The translations under genes were made by a program, and so were the position numbers. DNA of 64,000 nucleotides from Chryseobacterium culicis (GTDB lineage: Bacteria; Bacteroidota; Bacteroidia; Flavobacteriales; Weeksellaceae): assembly GCF_900108365.1 (NCBI RefSeq), contig NZ_FNWQ01000002.1, forward strand, positions 434,001 to 498,000, written 5' to 3'. The first letter of the stretch is position 1; each line of letters starts with the position of its first letter. Below, piece after piece: positions 1-9,514 of the stretch. The notes below the pieces were generated by a model. That model ran no database searches, was not told where the DNA came from, and worked only from the letters and a program-made list of their open reading frames with translations.

Positions 1-885
1 GGAATTCCTGAAAGCTTTTTCCCGGAAATTGTTCCTACGTTTGGTATACAGGCTACAGTTTCCAGAGCAGCAGCTGAAGAATTAGGCTTAAGAGAAGGTA
101 CCCCCATTTCATACAGAGCAGGTGACCAGCCCAACAATGCGCTTTCCCTGAATGTCTTCAACCCCGGAGAAATTGCCTCAACAGCAGGAACTTCAGGAGT
201 TGTATATGGAGTGCTGGATCAGCTGGAGTATGATAAGCTATCACGAGTAAATACATTTGCCCATGTCAATTATACACCGGAGCAGATCAGACTGGGCGTT
301 TTATTATGTATCAATGGTACCGGAATCTTAAATTCCTGGTTAAAGCACAACTTTGCCACCTCACTTTCTTCTTACGGAGATATGAATGATATGGCTTCGC
401 TTTCACCTATTGGCTCTAAAGGTTTAAGTATCATTCCTTTTGGAAACGGAGCCGAAAGAGTGCTGGAAAACAAAGATACAAGCTGCTCTATTCACGGAAT
501 TAATTTCAACATACACTCTAAAGGAGATATACTGCGTGCAGCGCAGGAAGGTATTGTATTCTCTTATGAATACGGAATGGATATCATGAGAAATATCGGA
601 ATGGATATCCAGGTGATCCGTGCAGGAAACGCCAACATGTTTTTAAGTTCAATTTTTCGCCAGTCGCTGGCCAGTGTGAGCAATGCGGTCATTGAACTTT
701 ATGATACCGACGGGGCGGTAGGTGCCGCAAGAGCCGCAGGTATGGGAATCGGATTTTATTCAGATTCCAGAGAAGCATTTTCTTCACTTGAAAAAATAGC
801 GGTAATAGAACCGGAACACGAAAAACAGGAACAATATTCAGAAGCATATGCCAGATGGAAACATCATCTTAAAGAAATAATCTAG
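1..885 (+). CDS. xylB: Xylulokinase, 3' part (cut by window start)
   Basis: C-terminal part of an FGGY-family sugar kinase. It would phosphorylate D-xylulose to D-xylulose 5-phosphate in the cytoplasm, after xylose isomerase. The reading frame is open from base 1, so the ATG at 211 is internal and not the start. Visible FGGY features are GDQPNNAL near base 120 and the GTSGVVYG nucleotide-binding stretch near base 190; the C-terminal ATPase lobe follows. Xylose isomerase begins about 107 bp downstream on the same strand, which supports xylulokinase over glycerol or ribulo kinases. The N-terminal lobe lies outside the window, so substrate residues there cannot be checked. Confidence 0.88.
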   Translation, partial: GIPESFFPEIVPTFGIQATVSRAAAEELGLREGTPISYRAGDQPNNALSLNVFNPGEIASTAGTSGVVYGVLDQLEYDKLSRVNTFAHVNYTPEQIRLGVLLCINGTGILNSWLKHNFATSLSSYGDMNDMASLSPIGSKGLSIIPFGNGAERVLENKDTSCSIHGINFNIHSKGDILRAAQEGIVFSYEYGMDIMRNIGMDIQVIRAGNANMFLSSIFRQSLASVSNAVIELYDTDGAVGAARAAGMGIGFYSDSREAFSSLEKIAVIEPEHEKQEQYSEAYARWKHHLKEII

Positions 886-992
886 ACCATTGACAACAGC
901 ATTTTTGATCCGCTTACTGACTTTAAAAAATCAGTGAGAAGGGGATTTCTACGCAAAATTTTAAAAAACAAATTAAAAATAATCAAATAAAT

Positions 993-2321
993 ATGAACAC
1001 TTTAACAGGTACAAAAGAGTTTTTTACAGGTATCGAAAAAATTAAGTTTGAAGGGAAGGAAAGCAAAAACCCATTGGCATTCCGTTATTATGATGCCGAA
1101 AAGATCGTAATGGGGAAACCCATGAAAGACTGGACAAGATTTGCAATGGCATGGTGGCATACCCTGTGTGCAAACGGGAGCGATCCGTTTGGAGGACCTA
1201 CCATTCACCACCCATGGGATATCGGGAACGATGCCGTGACCAGAGCTATGCATAAAATGGATGCAGGCTTTGAATTTATGTCTAAAATGGGCTTCAGCTA
1301 TTACTGCTTCCATGATATTGATCTGGTAGACCCTGCCAATAACTGGAAAGACTATGAGAAGAATATGCAGACGATTGTAGAATATGCAAAACAAAAGCAG
1401 CAGGAAACAGGTATCAAGCTTTTATGGGGAACGGCCAATGTCTTCACGCATGAAAGATACATGAACGGTGCTTCTACCAATCCGAATTTTGATGTGGTGG
1501 CATGTGCAGGAACACAGGTGAAAAATTCAATAGATGCTACCATAGCACTTGGAGGAGAAAATTATGTATTCTGGGGTGGAAGAGAAGGATATATGAGCCT
1601 TTTAAACACAGATATGAAACGTGAAAAAGATCATCTTGCACGTTTTCTTTCCATGTCAAGAGATTATGCACGTCAGCAAGGATTTAAAGGGACTTTCCTG
1701 ATTGAACCCAAACCTATGGAGCCTACCAAGCATCAGTATGATTATGATTCTGAAACCGTAATAGGATTCCTGAGACATTACGGGTTAGATAAAGATTTCA
1801 AATTGAATATCGAAGTAAATCACGCCACACTGGCAGGTCATACCTTCGAACATGAACTTCAGGCGGCTGTTGATGCAGGCCTTTTAGGAAGCATTGACGC
1901 CAACAGGGGAGACTATCAGAACGGATGGGACACAGACCAATTCCCGATTGACTATTATGATATGGTTCAGGCATGGCTTGTACTGCTTCCGGCAGGAGGT
2001 CTGGGAACAGGAGGAGTAAACTTTGATGCTAAAATCAGAAGAAATTCCATTGATGCTGAAGATCTGTTCATTTCCCATATTTCCGGAATGGATGTATTTG
2101 CAAAAGGACTTCTTGCTGCAGCTGATATTCTTGAAAATTCAGATTATAAAAAACTGAGAACAGACCGCTACGCTTCTTTTGATAACGGAAATGGAAAAGC
2201 ATTTGAAGACGGTACGCTTACCCTGGAAGACCTTCAGAGAATCGCTCACGAAATCGGTGAACCACAGCCAAAAAGTGGAAAACAGGAATTGTTTGAAGCC
2301 ATCGTGAATATGTATATATAA
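993..2321 (+). CDS. xylA: Xylose isomerase
   Basis: Converts D-xylose to D-xylulose in the cytoplasm with two divalent metals. At 442 aa it has the length of class II (long) xylose isomerases. Family landmarks are FWGGREGY (sugar/metal binding), [15 protein letters not shown] (metal-ligand Glu) and GSIDANRGD near the C terminus. There is no signal peptide. It follows xylB on the same strand, and the SusC-like receptor gene begins 95 bp later, linking it to uptake of xylose-containing glycans. The ATG at 993 follows an A-rich leader, as is usual in Bacteroidota, and is the natural family start. Confidence 0.96.
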   Translation: MNTLTGTKEFFTGIEKIKFEGKESKNPLAFRYYDAEKIVMGKPMKDWTRFAMAWWHTLCANGSDPFGGPTIHHPWDIGNDAVTRAMHKMDAGFEFMSKMGFSYYCFHDIDLVDPANNWKDYEKNMQTIVEYAKQKQQETGIKLLWGTANVFTHERYMNGASTNPNFDVVACAGTQVKNSIDATIALGGENYVFWGGREGYMSLLNTDMKREKDHLARFLSMSRDYARQQGFKGTFLIEPKPMEPTKHQYDYDSETVIGFLRHYGLDKDFKLNIEVNHATLAGHTFEHELQAAVDAGLLGSIDANRGDYQNGWDTDQFPIDYYDMVQAWLVLLPAGGLGTGGVNFDAKIRRNSIDAEDLFISHISGMDVFAKGLLAAADILENSDYKKLRTDRYASFDNGNGKAFEDGTLTLEDLQRIAHEIGEPQPKSGKQELFEAIVNMYI

Positions 2322-2329
2322 TAAAAAAG

Positions 2330-2387
2330 TAAAAGGCTTATAAACACTAAGGATTTTTCTAAACGATAATTATTAAACAGCCTTTTA
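2330..2387 (+). terminator. Possible hairpin after xylA
   Basis: TAAAAGGCT at 2330-2338 is the exact reverse complement of AGCCTTTTA at 2379-2387, with T-rich sequence after it. The 40-nt loop is long, so this may be a weak terminator or an mRNA structure in the leader of the SusC gene. Confidence 0.3.
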
Positions 2388-2416
2388 TTCAACAACTAAT
2401 ACTAAAAATAATAATT

Positions 2417-5311
2417 ATGAACCGATTTTATTTCAATAAAAGCAATAGAGCGGCATTATTTTTTGCAATGACTTTATTGCCTTCCGGTATTGCATATTCA
2501 CAGGTTAAAAAAGATACAGTAGCTAAGGAAAATAAAATAGATGAAGTTGTTGTGATAGGATACGGAACCCAGAGAAAAGAAGCTGTAACAGGTTCCGTTG
2601 CTACTGTTAAAGGAGATGCATTGCGTGAGGTACCTTCTGCCAATATTACCCAGGCACTGCAGGGAAGAAGTGCAGGTGTTGATATTTCACAAACGTCTAC
2701 AAAACCCGGGGCTGCCATGCAGATCCGTATCAGGGGAACAAGATCGCTTACAGGGGATAATAATCCATTGATTGTACTGGACGGTATTCCTTTTGTAGGA
2801 TCTCTGGGAGACATAAGCTCCAGTGATATTAAAAGTATTGATATCCTGAAAGACGCCTCTGCTACAGCAATCTACGGATCAAGAGGAGCAAACGGGGTCA
2901 TTCTTGTTACCACCAACAGAGGAGCAAAAGGACAGAAACCTAAATTTACTTACAACACCTTTACGGGAGTTCAGACTTTATTTTCAAAATATCCCATGAT
3001 GGATGGGCCTAAGTTTGCCCAGCTGCGTGCTTACGCAATTCCGGCAGGCAATACAACCCCTTTGTATTCAAACGGAGCCGATGAAAATAACAGTGTCAAT
3101 ACAGACTGGCAGAGCCTGTACTATAAACCGGCCATGATGACCAGCCACGATATTGGTGTATCAGGAGGAACAGAAGGCGGAAATTATAATGTAGGCCTGT
3201 CATACTTCAAGCAAAATGCATTAATTCCTATTCAAAGTTACGAAAGGTTTGCCCTTCGTATGGCCATAGACCAGCAGGTGGGATCTATCTTTAAGTTCGG
3301 TTTTACAACCAATACCAATTATTCCGTTTCTGAGGGGAATGGAGTAAATCCGGGAGCGGTTCTGGGATATTCTCCTATCGCCAATCCATACAATGCGGAT
3401 GGAAGTCCTAAAAGAGTAATGACTACAGCCGGAGGTATAGACCAGTCTTGGATTTATACCCGGGGAAGCCTGGAAAATCTGGGCGATAAATATATTGATG
3501 AAACCAAATCTTTTGCATCCTATAACAATCTTTACGGAGAAGCCAGTCTTCCGATCAAAGGATTGAAGTACAGATTGAATGTGGGGTTGGATTTCCGTAC
3601 CTCAAACAGCGGCAATTACACCGGTGTAGGAGTCTTTAATACCAATCCACTTGGACCGTCAGCGGCAGGAAGAGGAAATAACCAGACTTACCATTGGGTA
3701 TTGGAAAACCTTTTAACCTATGACCGTACATTCGGTAAGCATAAGGTAAATGCTGTAGCACTGTATTCCGCAGAACAGAATAAGTATACAAGTTCTTACA
3801 TGAGTGCAAAGAATGTTCCTGCAGATTTTTTCCAGTACTACAATCTCGGACAGTCACCGCAGGCTGATATTACAGTAAAGCCTGAAGATCAGGTGTATTG
3901 GAAAACAGGTCTCCTTTCCGCTATGGGAAGAATCATGTATACCTATGATAACAAATATATGCTTACGGCAACACTTCGTGCCGATGGATCTTCCAGACTG
4001 GCACCTGGAAACAAATGGCACACCTATCCCGCATTATCATTAGGGTGGAATGTTACCAACGAATCTTTCATGCAGAATATCAAAGCGATTAATCTCCTTA
4101 AATTCAGGGCAGGATGGGGACAGACTTCCAATCAGGCCGTGGATCCGTATTCTACGATGGGAAGGTTTAATGTAGCTCCTTACAATTTTGGCAGCGCAGG
4201 AAGTACAGGGATTTATGGAAATCAGCCGCCTAACCCGAATTTGGGCTGGGAGTACTCAAAAACACAGAACTACGGAATTGATTTCGGAATCTTGAATAAC
4301 CGTCTTACGGGAAGTGTAGAATATTACAAAACCCATACCTTTGACCTTTTGACGCAGAAAAGCCTTCCGGCAACAAGCGGCTGGACTTCCATCGTTTCCA
4401 ATGTAGCAGAAACAGAAAATAAAGGAGTGGAAGTTTCATTAAACGGTGTTATTTTTGATAATCCTGACGGCTTTACATGGGAAGCGGGAGTTAATTTCTA
4501 TACCAACAAAAACAAAATTTTATCCCTTGCTTCAGGAACTACACGTGATGTCAACAACCTATGGTTTGTAGGTCATAATATCAATTCATTATATGATTAT
4601 CAGTATATCGGTCTTTGGCAGGCTGGTGATCCTTATCAGAGTATTCTCGAGCCGGGAACCGCTGCAGACGTTGTAGGATCTATTAAAGTTCTTTACACTG
4701 GTGGTTATAATGCAGACGGAACACCGGTAAGAGCTATAGGTCCGGACGACAGACAGATTTTTGATACAGCACCGAAATTTCAGGGAGGATTTAATATGCG
4801 TTTTGCTTACAAGAACTTTGAGCTTAGCACTGTAGGAGCCTTCCAGCACGGAGGAATCCTGATAAGTACCATTTACGGATCTGCCAGTTATCTTAACAGA
4901 TTAACGGGAAGAGGAAATAACGTAGATGTGGATTACTGGACAGAAGATAACACCGGAGCTTACTTTCCGCGTCCCGGAAGACATTTAAGTGGTGATAATC
5001 CAAAGTATTCTTCTACTTTAGCCATGTTTGATGCTTCTTATCTTAAGCTTCGTACCATTACCTTAGGCTATAATGTTAATAAAGATTTTTTAAAGGATTT
5101 AAAAATTACCAGCCTTCGTATTTACTTTACGGTAACCAATCCGGTAGTATTATTTTCTCCTTATCATAAATTCTCAGGAATGGATCCGGAACCCAACTCT
5201 TTCGGAAATGAAAACCAGGCAGTAAGCGGATATCAAAACCGCCAGCTTGTTATTGGAACCAATAACCCTTCTACAAGAAATTATTTAATGGGACTCAACT
5301 TAACCTTTTAA
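2417..5311 (+). CDS. SusC-like TonB-dependent outer-membrane receptor
   Basis: Imports oligosaccharides across the outer membrane using TonB energy, working with the SusD-like lipoprotein encoded 12 bp downstream. A signal peptide covers about residues 1-29 (ending IAYSQ). A short linker holds the SusC signature DEVVVIGYGTQ, then comes the plug domain (about 45-175, with the LKDASATAIYGSRGANGV motif) and a C-terminal beta-barrel. The N-terminal carboxypeptidase-regulatory-like extension found in many SusC proteins is absent; at 964 aa the protein is on the short side. Placement between xylA and the uronate and xylan enzyme genes suggests xylan-derived oligosaccharides as cargo, but the sequence alone cannot prove this. 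Confidence 0.93.
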   Translation: MNRFYFNKSNRAALFFAMTLLPSGIAYSQVKKDTVAKENKIDEVVVIGYGTQRKEAVTGSVATVKGDALREVPSANITQALQGRSAGVDISQTSTKPGAAMQIRIRGTRSLTGDNNPLIVLDGIPFVGSLGDISSSDIKSIDILKDASATAIYGSRGANGVILVTTNRGAKGQKPKFTYNTFTGVQTLFSKYPMMDGPKFAQLRAYAIPAGNTTPLYSNGADENNSVNTDWQSLYYKPAMMTSHDIGVSGGTEGGNYNVGLSYFKQNALIPIQSYERFALRMAIDQQVGSIFKFGFTTNTNYSVSEGNGVNPGAVLGYSPIANPYNADGSPKRVMTTAGGIDQSWIYTRGSLENLGDKYIDETKSFASYNNLYGEASLPIKGLKYRLNVGLDFRTSNSGNYTGVGVFNTNPLGPSAAGRGNNQTYHWVLENLLTYDRTFGKHKVNAVALYSAEQNKYTSSYMSAKNVPADFFQYYNLGQSPQADITVKPEDQVYWKTGLLSAMGRIMYTYDNKYMLTATLRADGSSRLAPGNKWHTYPALSLGWNVTNESFMQNIKAINLLKFRAGWGQTSNQAVDPYSTMGRFNVAPYNFGSAGSTGIYGNQPPNPNLGWEYSKTQNYGIDFGILNNRLTGSVEYYKTHTFDLLTQKSLPATSGWTSIVSNVAETENKGVEVSLNGVIFDNPDGFTWEAGVNFYTNKNKILSLASGTTRDVNNLWFVGHNINSLYDYQYIGLWQAGDPYQSILEPGTAADVVGSIKVLYTGGYNADGTPVRAIGPDDRQIFDTAPKFQGGFNMRFAYKNFELSTVGAFQHGGILISTIYGSASYLNRLTGRGNNVDVDYWTEDNTGAYFPRPGRHLSGDNPKYSSTLAMFDASYLKLRTITLGYNVNKDFLKDLKITSLRIYFTVTNPVVLFSPYHKFSGMDPEPNSFGNENQAVSGYQNRQLVIGTNNPSTRNYLMGLNLTF

Positions 5312-5323
5312 AACTGTACTGTC

Positions 5324-7282
5324 ATGATAAATTTTAACAAAAAACTGCTGTTAGGAGCAATCTTTTTATCCTTAACATTTACAGGATGTAACGAAATTCT
5401 TGATGAGCAGCCAAGATCAATATATACCGCAGATTATTTCAACACACCGGATGGCGTTAATCAGGGGTTTACGTCCCTGTACAGACAGCTCCGTTTATTG
5501 TATGGAAACGGTTACTTTATGAGTAATTGCCAGAATGGAACAGATGAGTCTACCTGGGCACAAAGTGCGGATGGTAACTTTAAGGAACTTGATATGTCCG
5601 GAAACGGCAATATCAACGCCAATACTTTCCCCACCAGTATGGTCTGGAACTCTGTGTTCCCTTATATCAACACAGCCAACGGAATTATCGAAAAAGGACC
5701 CGGTTTCGGAATTGCGGAATCTATGATTTCCGAAGCGCGCTTTTTCCGTGGATTTTACTATTTCATGCTGGTGCAGACTTATGGAGGCGTTCCCTTGGAT
5801 TTAGGGGCAGGAGAACTAAAATACAATACTTTGCCTGCAACAGCTTCCGCAAGAAATACAGTACCTGAAGTATACACAAAAACGGTTTTTGCTGATCTTA
5901 AAAAAGCAGTAGAAAACTTACCTGCCTCTCCAAGGGTAACGGGAGGGGTAACGAAAAATGTGGCGAGACTCATGCTGGCTAAAGCGTATCTTACCTATGG
6001 ATGGTGGCTCCAGAACCCCAATAATATCCCAACCTATCCCGAAGCATCCAGAACTGATCCAGACGGGCACAATGCCCAGTGGTACTTCCAGCAGGCCTAT
6101 GATATCGCGATGGATGGAATCAACAATCCAGGATCCTATGCGCTTCAGCCTACTTTTTACGACGTAAATGTAGGTTCAAATGACAGAAATACCGAGTCGA
6201 TGCTGTACGCAGACCACACCCAGTCAAGCACTTATTACAATGAGAGTGATCCCGTAGGATTTGGGTCAGGATGGGCTCCGGACAACTTTGCAGCCTGGAT
6301 GCAGACCTGGAACTATACTGCCATTAAAAGCAGTAAAACCACAGCATGGGCAGGAGCCGATGTGGTAAGCGCCGTACAGAGAGAAGCAGCACAGCCGTTG
6401 GGACGTCCGTGGGTTCGTATGTGCCCTACCTTGGGAGTGATCAAAAATACTTTTGCGGATAAAACCAACGATTCCCGTTACGATGGTACTTTTGTGACGA
6501 CCTACAGAGGAAACTGGAACAAGAACGGAACAGGTCTTACTTCCGTTCCTGTACTTTATAACGCGAATAATTTACCGGTACAACCCGGAGGAGCCATCCT
6601 GAGCTTTCTTAATGATGACAGCCAGACTCCTGCTTATCCTACAGGAGCCGGACAAAGCGGCGTAGGTGCGGGGACCCTTTCAGGAAGAGCAGATTGGGTA
6701 ATTGCACCTAATGGAATCAGCAGAATTGTATATCCAGGTCTATGGAAAATAGGAACCTACCGTACCGATGACCCGAACGGATTAGGATACCCGAATGCGG
6801 GGTTAACACGTCCTTTCAGCGTTGCCAAATTTTCAGAATTCTATTTTATTGCAGCAGAAGCAGCCGTAAAAGGAGCATCAGGTGCTATGACCGCCAGAGA
6901 CCTTATCAATGTTATCCGTGCCCGTGCCGGAAAATGGAAGTTCAATAATGCCCAGAATACAGCCTACGTAGCCGATAACAGCGCTGCAATGATCGCTGCC
7001 ACACCATCCGTAATTACCATAGATTATATCCTTGCAGAAAGATCCCGTGAATATTACGGAGAATTCTACAGATGGTATGATCTGGTCCGTACACAGAAAT
7101 GGGGAGATTATGCCGCAACCTACCAGATTGGTGGTGCTTCTTATGGAGATCATACACCGCAGACGGTTACAAGAACAATCAATCCTTTTCATTATCTGAG
7201 ACCTATTCCTCAGAATCAGATTGATGCAATGGAAGTATCGGCAGATATTAAAGCAAAATATCAGAATCCCGGATACAACTAA
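5324..7282 (+). CDS. SusD-like nutrient-binding lipoprotein (RagB/SusD family)
   Basis: Surface lipoprotein that captures glycans and forms the lid of the SusC transporter. The signal peptide ends in a lipobox (TFTGC), with the lipidated Cys at residue 22. N-terminal tetratricopeptide-like helices include EARFFRGFYYFMLVQTYGGVP, typical of the family. A C-terminal SusD domain contains RAGKW and ERSREYYGEFYRWYDLVRT. At 652 aa it is somewhat longer than typical SusD proteins, and the middle part is rich in aromatic residues suited to sugar stacking. It is co-oriented with the SusC gene at a 12-bp gap, so they are almost certainly cotranscribed. Confidence 0.93.
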   Translation: MINFNKKLLLGAIFLSLTFTGCNEILDEQPRSIYTADYFNTPDGVNQGFTSLYRQLRLLYGNGYFMSNCQNGTDESTWAQSADGNFKELDMSGNGNINANTFPTSMVWNSVFPYINTANGIIEKGPGFGIAESMISEARFFRGFYYFMLVQTYGGVPLDLGAGELKYNTLPATASARNTVPEVYTKTVFADLKKAVENLPASPRVTGGVTKNVARLMLAKAYLTYGWWLQNPNNIPTYPEASRTDPDGHNAQWYFQQAYDIAMDGINNPGSYALQPTFYDVNVGSNDRNTESMLYADHTQSSTYYNESDPVGFGSGWAPDNFAAWMQTWNYTAIKSSKTTAWAGADVVSAVQREAAQPLGRPWVRMCPTLGVIKNTFADKTNDSRYDGTFVTTYRGNWNKNGTGLTSVPVLYNANNLPVQPGGAILSFLNDDSQTPAYPTGAGQSGVGAGTLSGRADWVIAPNGISRIVYPGLWKIGTYRTDDPNGLGYPNAGLTRPFSVAKFSEFYFIAAEAAVKGASGAMTARDLINVIRARAGKWKFNNAQNTAYVADNSAAMIAATPSVITIDYILAERSREYYGEFYRWYDLVRTQKWGDYAATYQIGGASYGDHTPQTVTRTINPFHYLRPIPQNQIDAMEVSADIKAKYQNPGYN

Positions 7283-7311
7283 TTTCATTTTACATTCATA
7301 TCAGCAGCAGA

Positions 7312-7334
7312 GTAGGTGTGAAAGCACCTGCTTT
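7312..7334 (+). terminator. Hairpin after SusD gene
   Basis: GTAGGTG at 7312-7318 pairs with CACCTGC at 7325-7331 (one G-T pair) over a 6-nt loop and is followed by TTTGTTT. It could be a weak terminator or attenuator between the SusCD pair and uxuA. Confidence 0.4.
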
Positions 7335-7361
7335 GTTTAACTGAATTTAAATTTAAAATCT

Positions 7362-8537
7362 ATGGAAAAAACCTGGCGCTGGTTTGGAAAAAAAGACAAA
7401 ATAAAACTCAGTACGCTCCGTCAGATCGGAGTAGAAGGAATTGTTTCTGCACTGCATGATATCCCAAACGGAGAAATCTGGAATCTGGAGGCCATCACTG
7501 ATTATAAAAACAATATAGAAAGTCACGGACTTCGCTGGTCTGTTGTGGAAAGTCTTCCCGTTAGCGAAGCGATCAAATATGGAGGTGAAGACCGTGACTC
7601 TTTAATAGAAAATTATATCAAAAGCCTTGAGAATCTGGGCAAAGCAGGCATTACAACAGTTTGCTACAACTTTATGCCAGTCCTCGACTGGGCAAGAACC
7701 GATCTCTTTCATGAATGGGAAGACGGTTCGTCCTCACTTTATTTTGACAAAGCCAAGTTTGCGTACTTCGAAATTCATATTCTTCAAAGAGAAGGAGCCG
7801 AAAGCGATTACAGCTCAGAAATCCTTCAGAAAGTAGAAGAATTAAAAAATACCCTAACAGAAAAAGATAACAATGATCTGATAGACTCAGTTATTGTAAA
7901 AACACAGGGATTTGTTAACGGAAATATCAGAGAGGGAGAATTAAATCCTGTGGAAAAGTTCAAAAGTTTATTGGCATTGTATGATGGAATCGATAAAGAC
8001 AGACTTCGCCGGAATATGCAGTATTTCCTTAAAAAAATAATGCCCGTGTGCGAAAAATGGAATATCCAGATGGGCGTACATCCAGATGATCCGCCATTTT
8101 CATTACTGGGTTTGCCAAGAATAGTGACCAATGAGGAAGATATTGATTGGCTTCTGAATGCCGTTAATAACCCTCACAACGGATTGACGTTCTGCACAGG
8201 ATCGCTGAGTGCCAACCTTCAGAATGACGTTCCAAAGCTGGCTCAGAAATTTGCCCGCCGGACAAAATTTGTTCATCTGAGAAGTACAAATGTCTTTGAA
8301 AACGGAGATTTCATAGAAGCCCATCATTTAGGAGGCAGAGGTAAGCTCATTGAAGTGATCCGTATTTTCGAAAGGGAAAATCCTGAGCTCCCTATGAGAA
8401 TTGATCATGGAAGGCTTTTGACAGAAGACATTGACAAAGGTTATAATCCAGGCTATTCATTTTTAGGAAGAATGCTGGCACTGGGCCAGATTGAAGGAGT
8501 AATGGCTGCTGTTCAGTCAGAATTACAGAAAAATTAA
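7362..8537 (+). CDS. uxuA: D-mannonate dehydratase
   Basis: Dehydrates D-mannonate to 2-keto-3-deoxy-D-gluconate (KDG) in glucuronate breakdown. The protein is a 391-aa TIM barrel of the UxuA family. Visible landmarks are TVCYNFMPVLDWARTDL, the metal-site stretch GVHPDDPPFSLLGLPRI, HLRSTNV and the C-terminal RIDHGR. The N terminus MEKTWRWFG is typical of the family. It lies 31 bp upstream of the SDR gene, its likely partner supplying mannonate from fructuronate. The glucuronate would come from the GH67 and GH115 alpha-glucuronidases in the same locus. Confidence 0.95.
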   Translation: MEKTWRWFGKKDKIKLSTLRQIGVEGIVSALHDIPNGEIWNLEAITDYKNNIESHGLRWSVVESLPVSEAIKYGGEDRDSLIENYIKSLENLGKAGITTVCYNFMPVLDWARTDLFHEWEDGSSSLYFDKAKFAYFEIHILQREGAESDYSSEILQKVEELKNTLTEKDNNDLIDSVIVKTQGFVNGNIREGELNPVEKFKSLLALYDGIDKDRLRRNMQYFLKKIMPVCEKWNIQMGVHPDDPPFSLLGLPRIVTNEEDIDWLLNAVNNPHNGLTFCTGSLSANLQNDVPKLAQKFARRTKFVHLRSTNVFENGDFIEAHHLGGRGKLIEVIRIFERENPELPMRIDHGRLLTEDIDKGYNPGYSFLGRMLALGQIEGVMAAVQSELQKN

Positions 8538-8568
8538 ACTGCGTTTGTAATAAAATAATAAAAAGTAA

Positions 8569-9384
8569 ATGAAAGACCTGTTTAGTATTAAAGATAAAGT
8601 AGCAGTGATCACCGGGGCATCAGGCGTTCTGGGGGGAAGTCTGGCAAAAAGCTTTACGGATGCCGGAGCAAAGGTGGTGGTTTTAGGGAGAAACCAGGCA
8701 ACACTGGATGACAGGGTTAAAGAACTGACTGCTAAGGGCGGCGATGCGCTGGCTGTTGAAGCCAATGTGATGGATATTGAAAGTCTTGAAGCAGCCTCAG
8801 AAAAAATAAAAGAAAAATATGGCAGAATAGATATTCTGCTCAATATAGCCGGCGGAAATATTCCGGAAGCTACCTTATCTCCAGATCAGTCATTTTTTGA
8901 CATGGATATCAAAGGGTGGAATGAAGTTACCGGTCTTAATATCAATGGAACCGTTTATCCAAGCTATGTTTTCGGAAAAGTAATGGCCGGGCAGGCAAGC
9001 GGAAACATTATTAATATTTCCTCCATGGCCGCTTATTCAGCGATAACAAGAGTAGCCGGATATTCGGCAGCCAAGTCGGCGATTACCAATTTTACCCAAT
9101 GGCTGGCCTCTGACCTCGCATTGAAATTCGGAGATAAAATTCGTGTCAATGCGGTGGCACCAGGGTTCTTCATTGGTGATCAGAACCGTGCTATTCTTTT
9201 GAATCCGGATGGAAGCCTGACCGATAGAAGTAAAAAAGTAATCGCCAAAACACCCATGCAGCGATTTGGCGAAGTAGAGGAACTGAATGGTGTTGTACAG
9301 TTTCTATGTTCTGATGCCGCAAGTTTCATTACAGGAGCACTGATTCCTGTGGATGGGGGCTTCAGCGCATTCAGCGGAGTGTAA
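8569..9384 (+). CDS. SDR-family oxidoreductase, probable D-mannonate oxidoreductase (fructuronate reductase)
   Basis: A classical short-chain dehydrogenase/reductase of 271 aa. It shows the Rossmann motif TGASGVLGG near residue 17, the NIAGG motif, NISSMAAYS with the catalytic Ser, and YSAAKSA with the catalytic Tyr and Lys. A C-terminal VDGGFSAFSG closes the fold. Immediately after uxuA, it most likely reduces D-fructuronate to D-mannonate, replacing the long-chain dehydrogenase UxuB, which is not in this window. That function rests on context; the fold is certain. A terminator follows at 9411-9450. Confidence 0.82.
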   Translation: MKDLFSIKDKVAVITGASGVLGGSLAKSFTDAGAKVVVLGRNQATLDDRVKELTAKGGDALAVEANVMDIESLEAASEKIKEKYGRIDILLNIAGGNIPEATLSPDQSFFDMDIKGWNEVTGLNINGTVYPSYVFGKVMAGQASGNIINISSMAAYSAITRVAGYSAAKSAITNFTQWLASDLALKFGDKIRVNAVAPGFFIGDQNRAILLNPDGSLTDRSKKVIAKTPMQRFGEVEELNGVVQFLCSDAASFITGALIPVDGGFSAFSGV

Positions 9385-9410
9385 AAAACTAATTTCTTTC
9401 ATATACAGTA

Positions 9411-9450
9411 AACAGAACCTTAATGGTTTCATTCGAGGTTCTGTTTTTTA
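9411..9450 (+). terminator. Rho-independent terminator after the SDR gene
   Basis: AACAGAACCT at 9411-9420 and AGGTTCTGTT at 9436-9445 form a perfect 10-bp stem, followed by a run of T. It separates uxuA-SDR from the uxaC operon, which must therefore have its own promoter after about 9450. Confidence 0.85.
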
Positions 9451-9514
9451 ACAGTGGCTTTTCTAAAGCCTTGTCAGGCAAAGAGAATTAAAATCCAGAA
9501 TTGTAAAGTAAATA

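Noticed and set aside
211..885. Separate gene starting at the ATG at 211
   Set aside because: The frame is open from base 1 and encodes FGGY kinase motifs before 211, so 211 is internal.
2428..2814. Long antisense open frame in the SusC gene
   Set aside because: It lies fully opposite a well-supported gene and has no family features; such shadows occur throughout the window.
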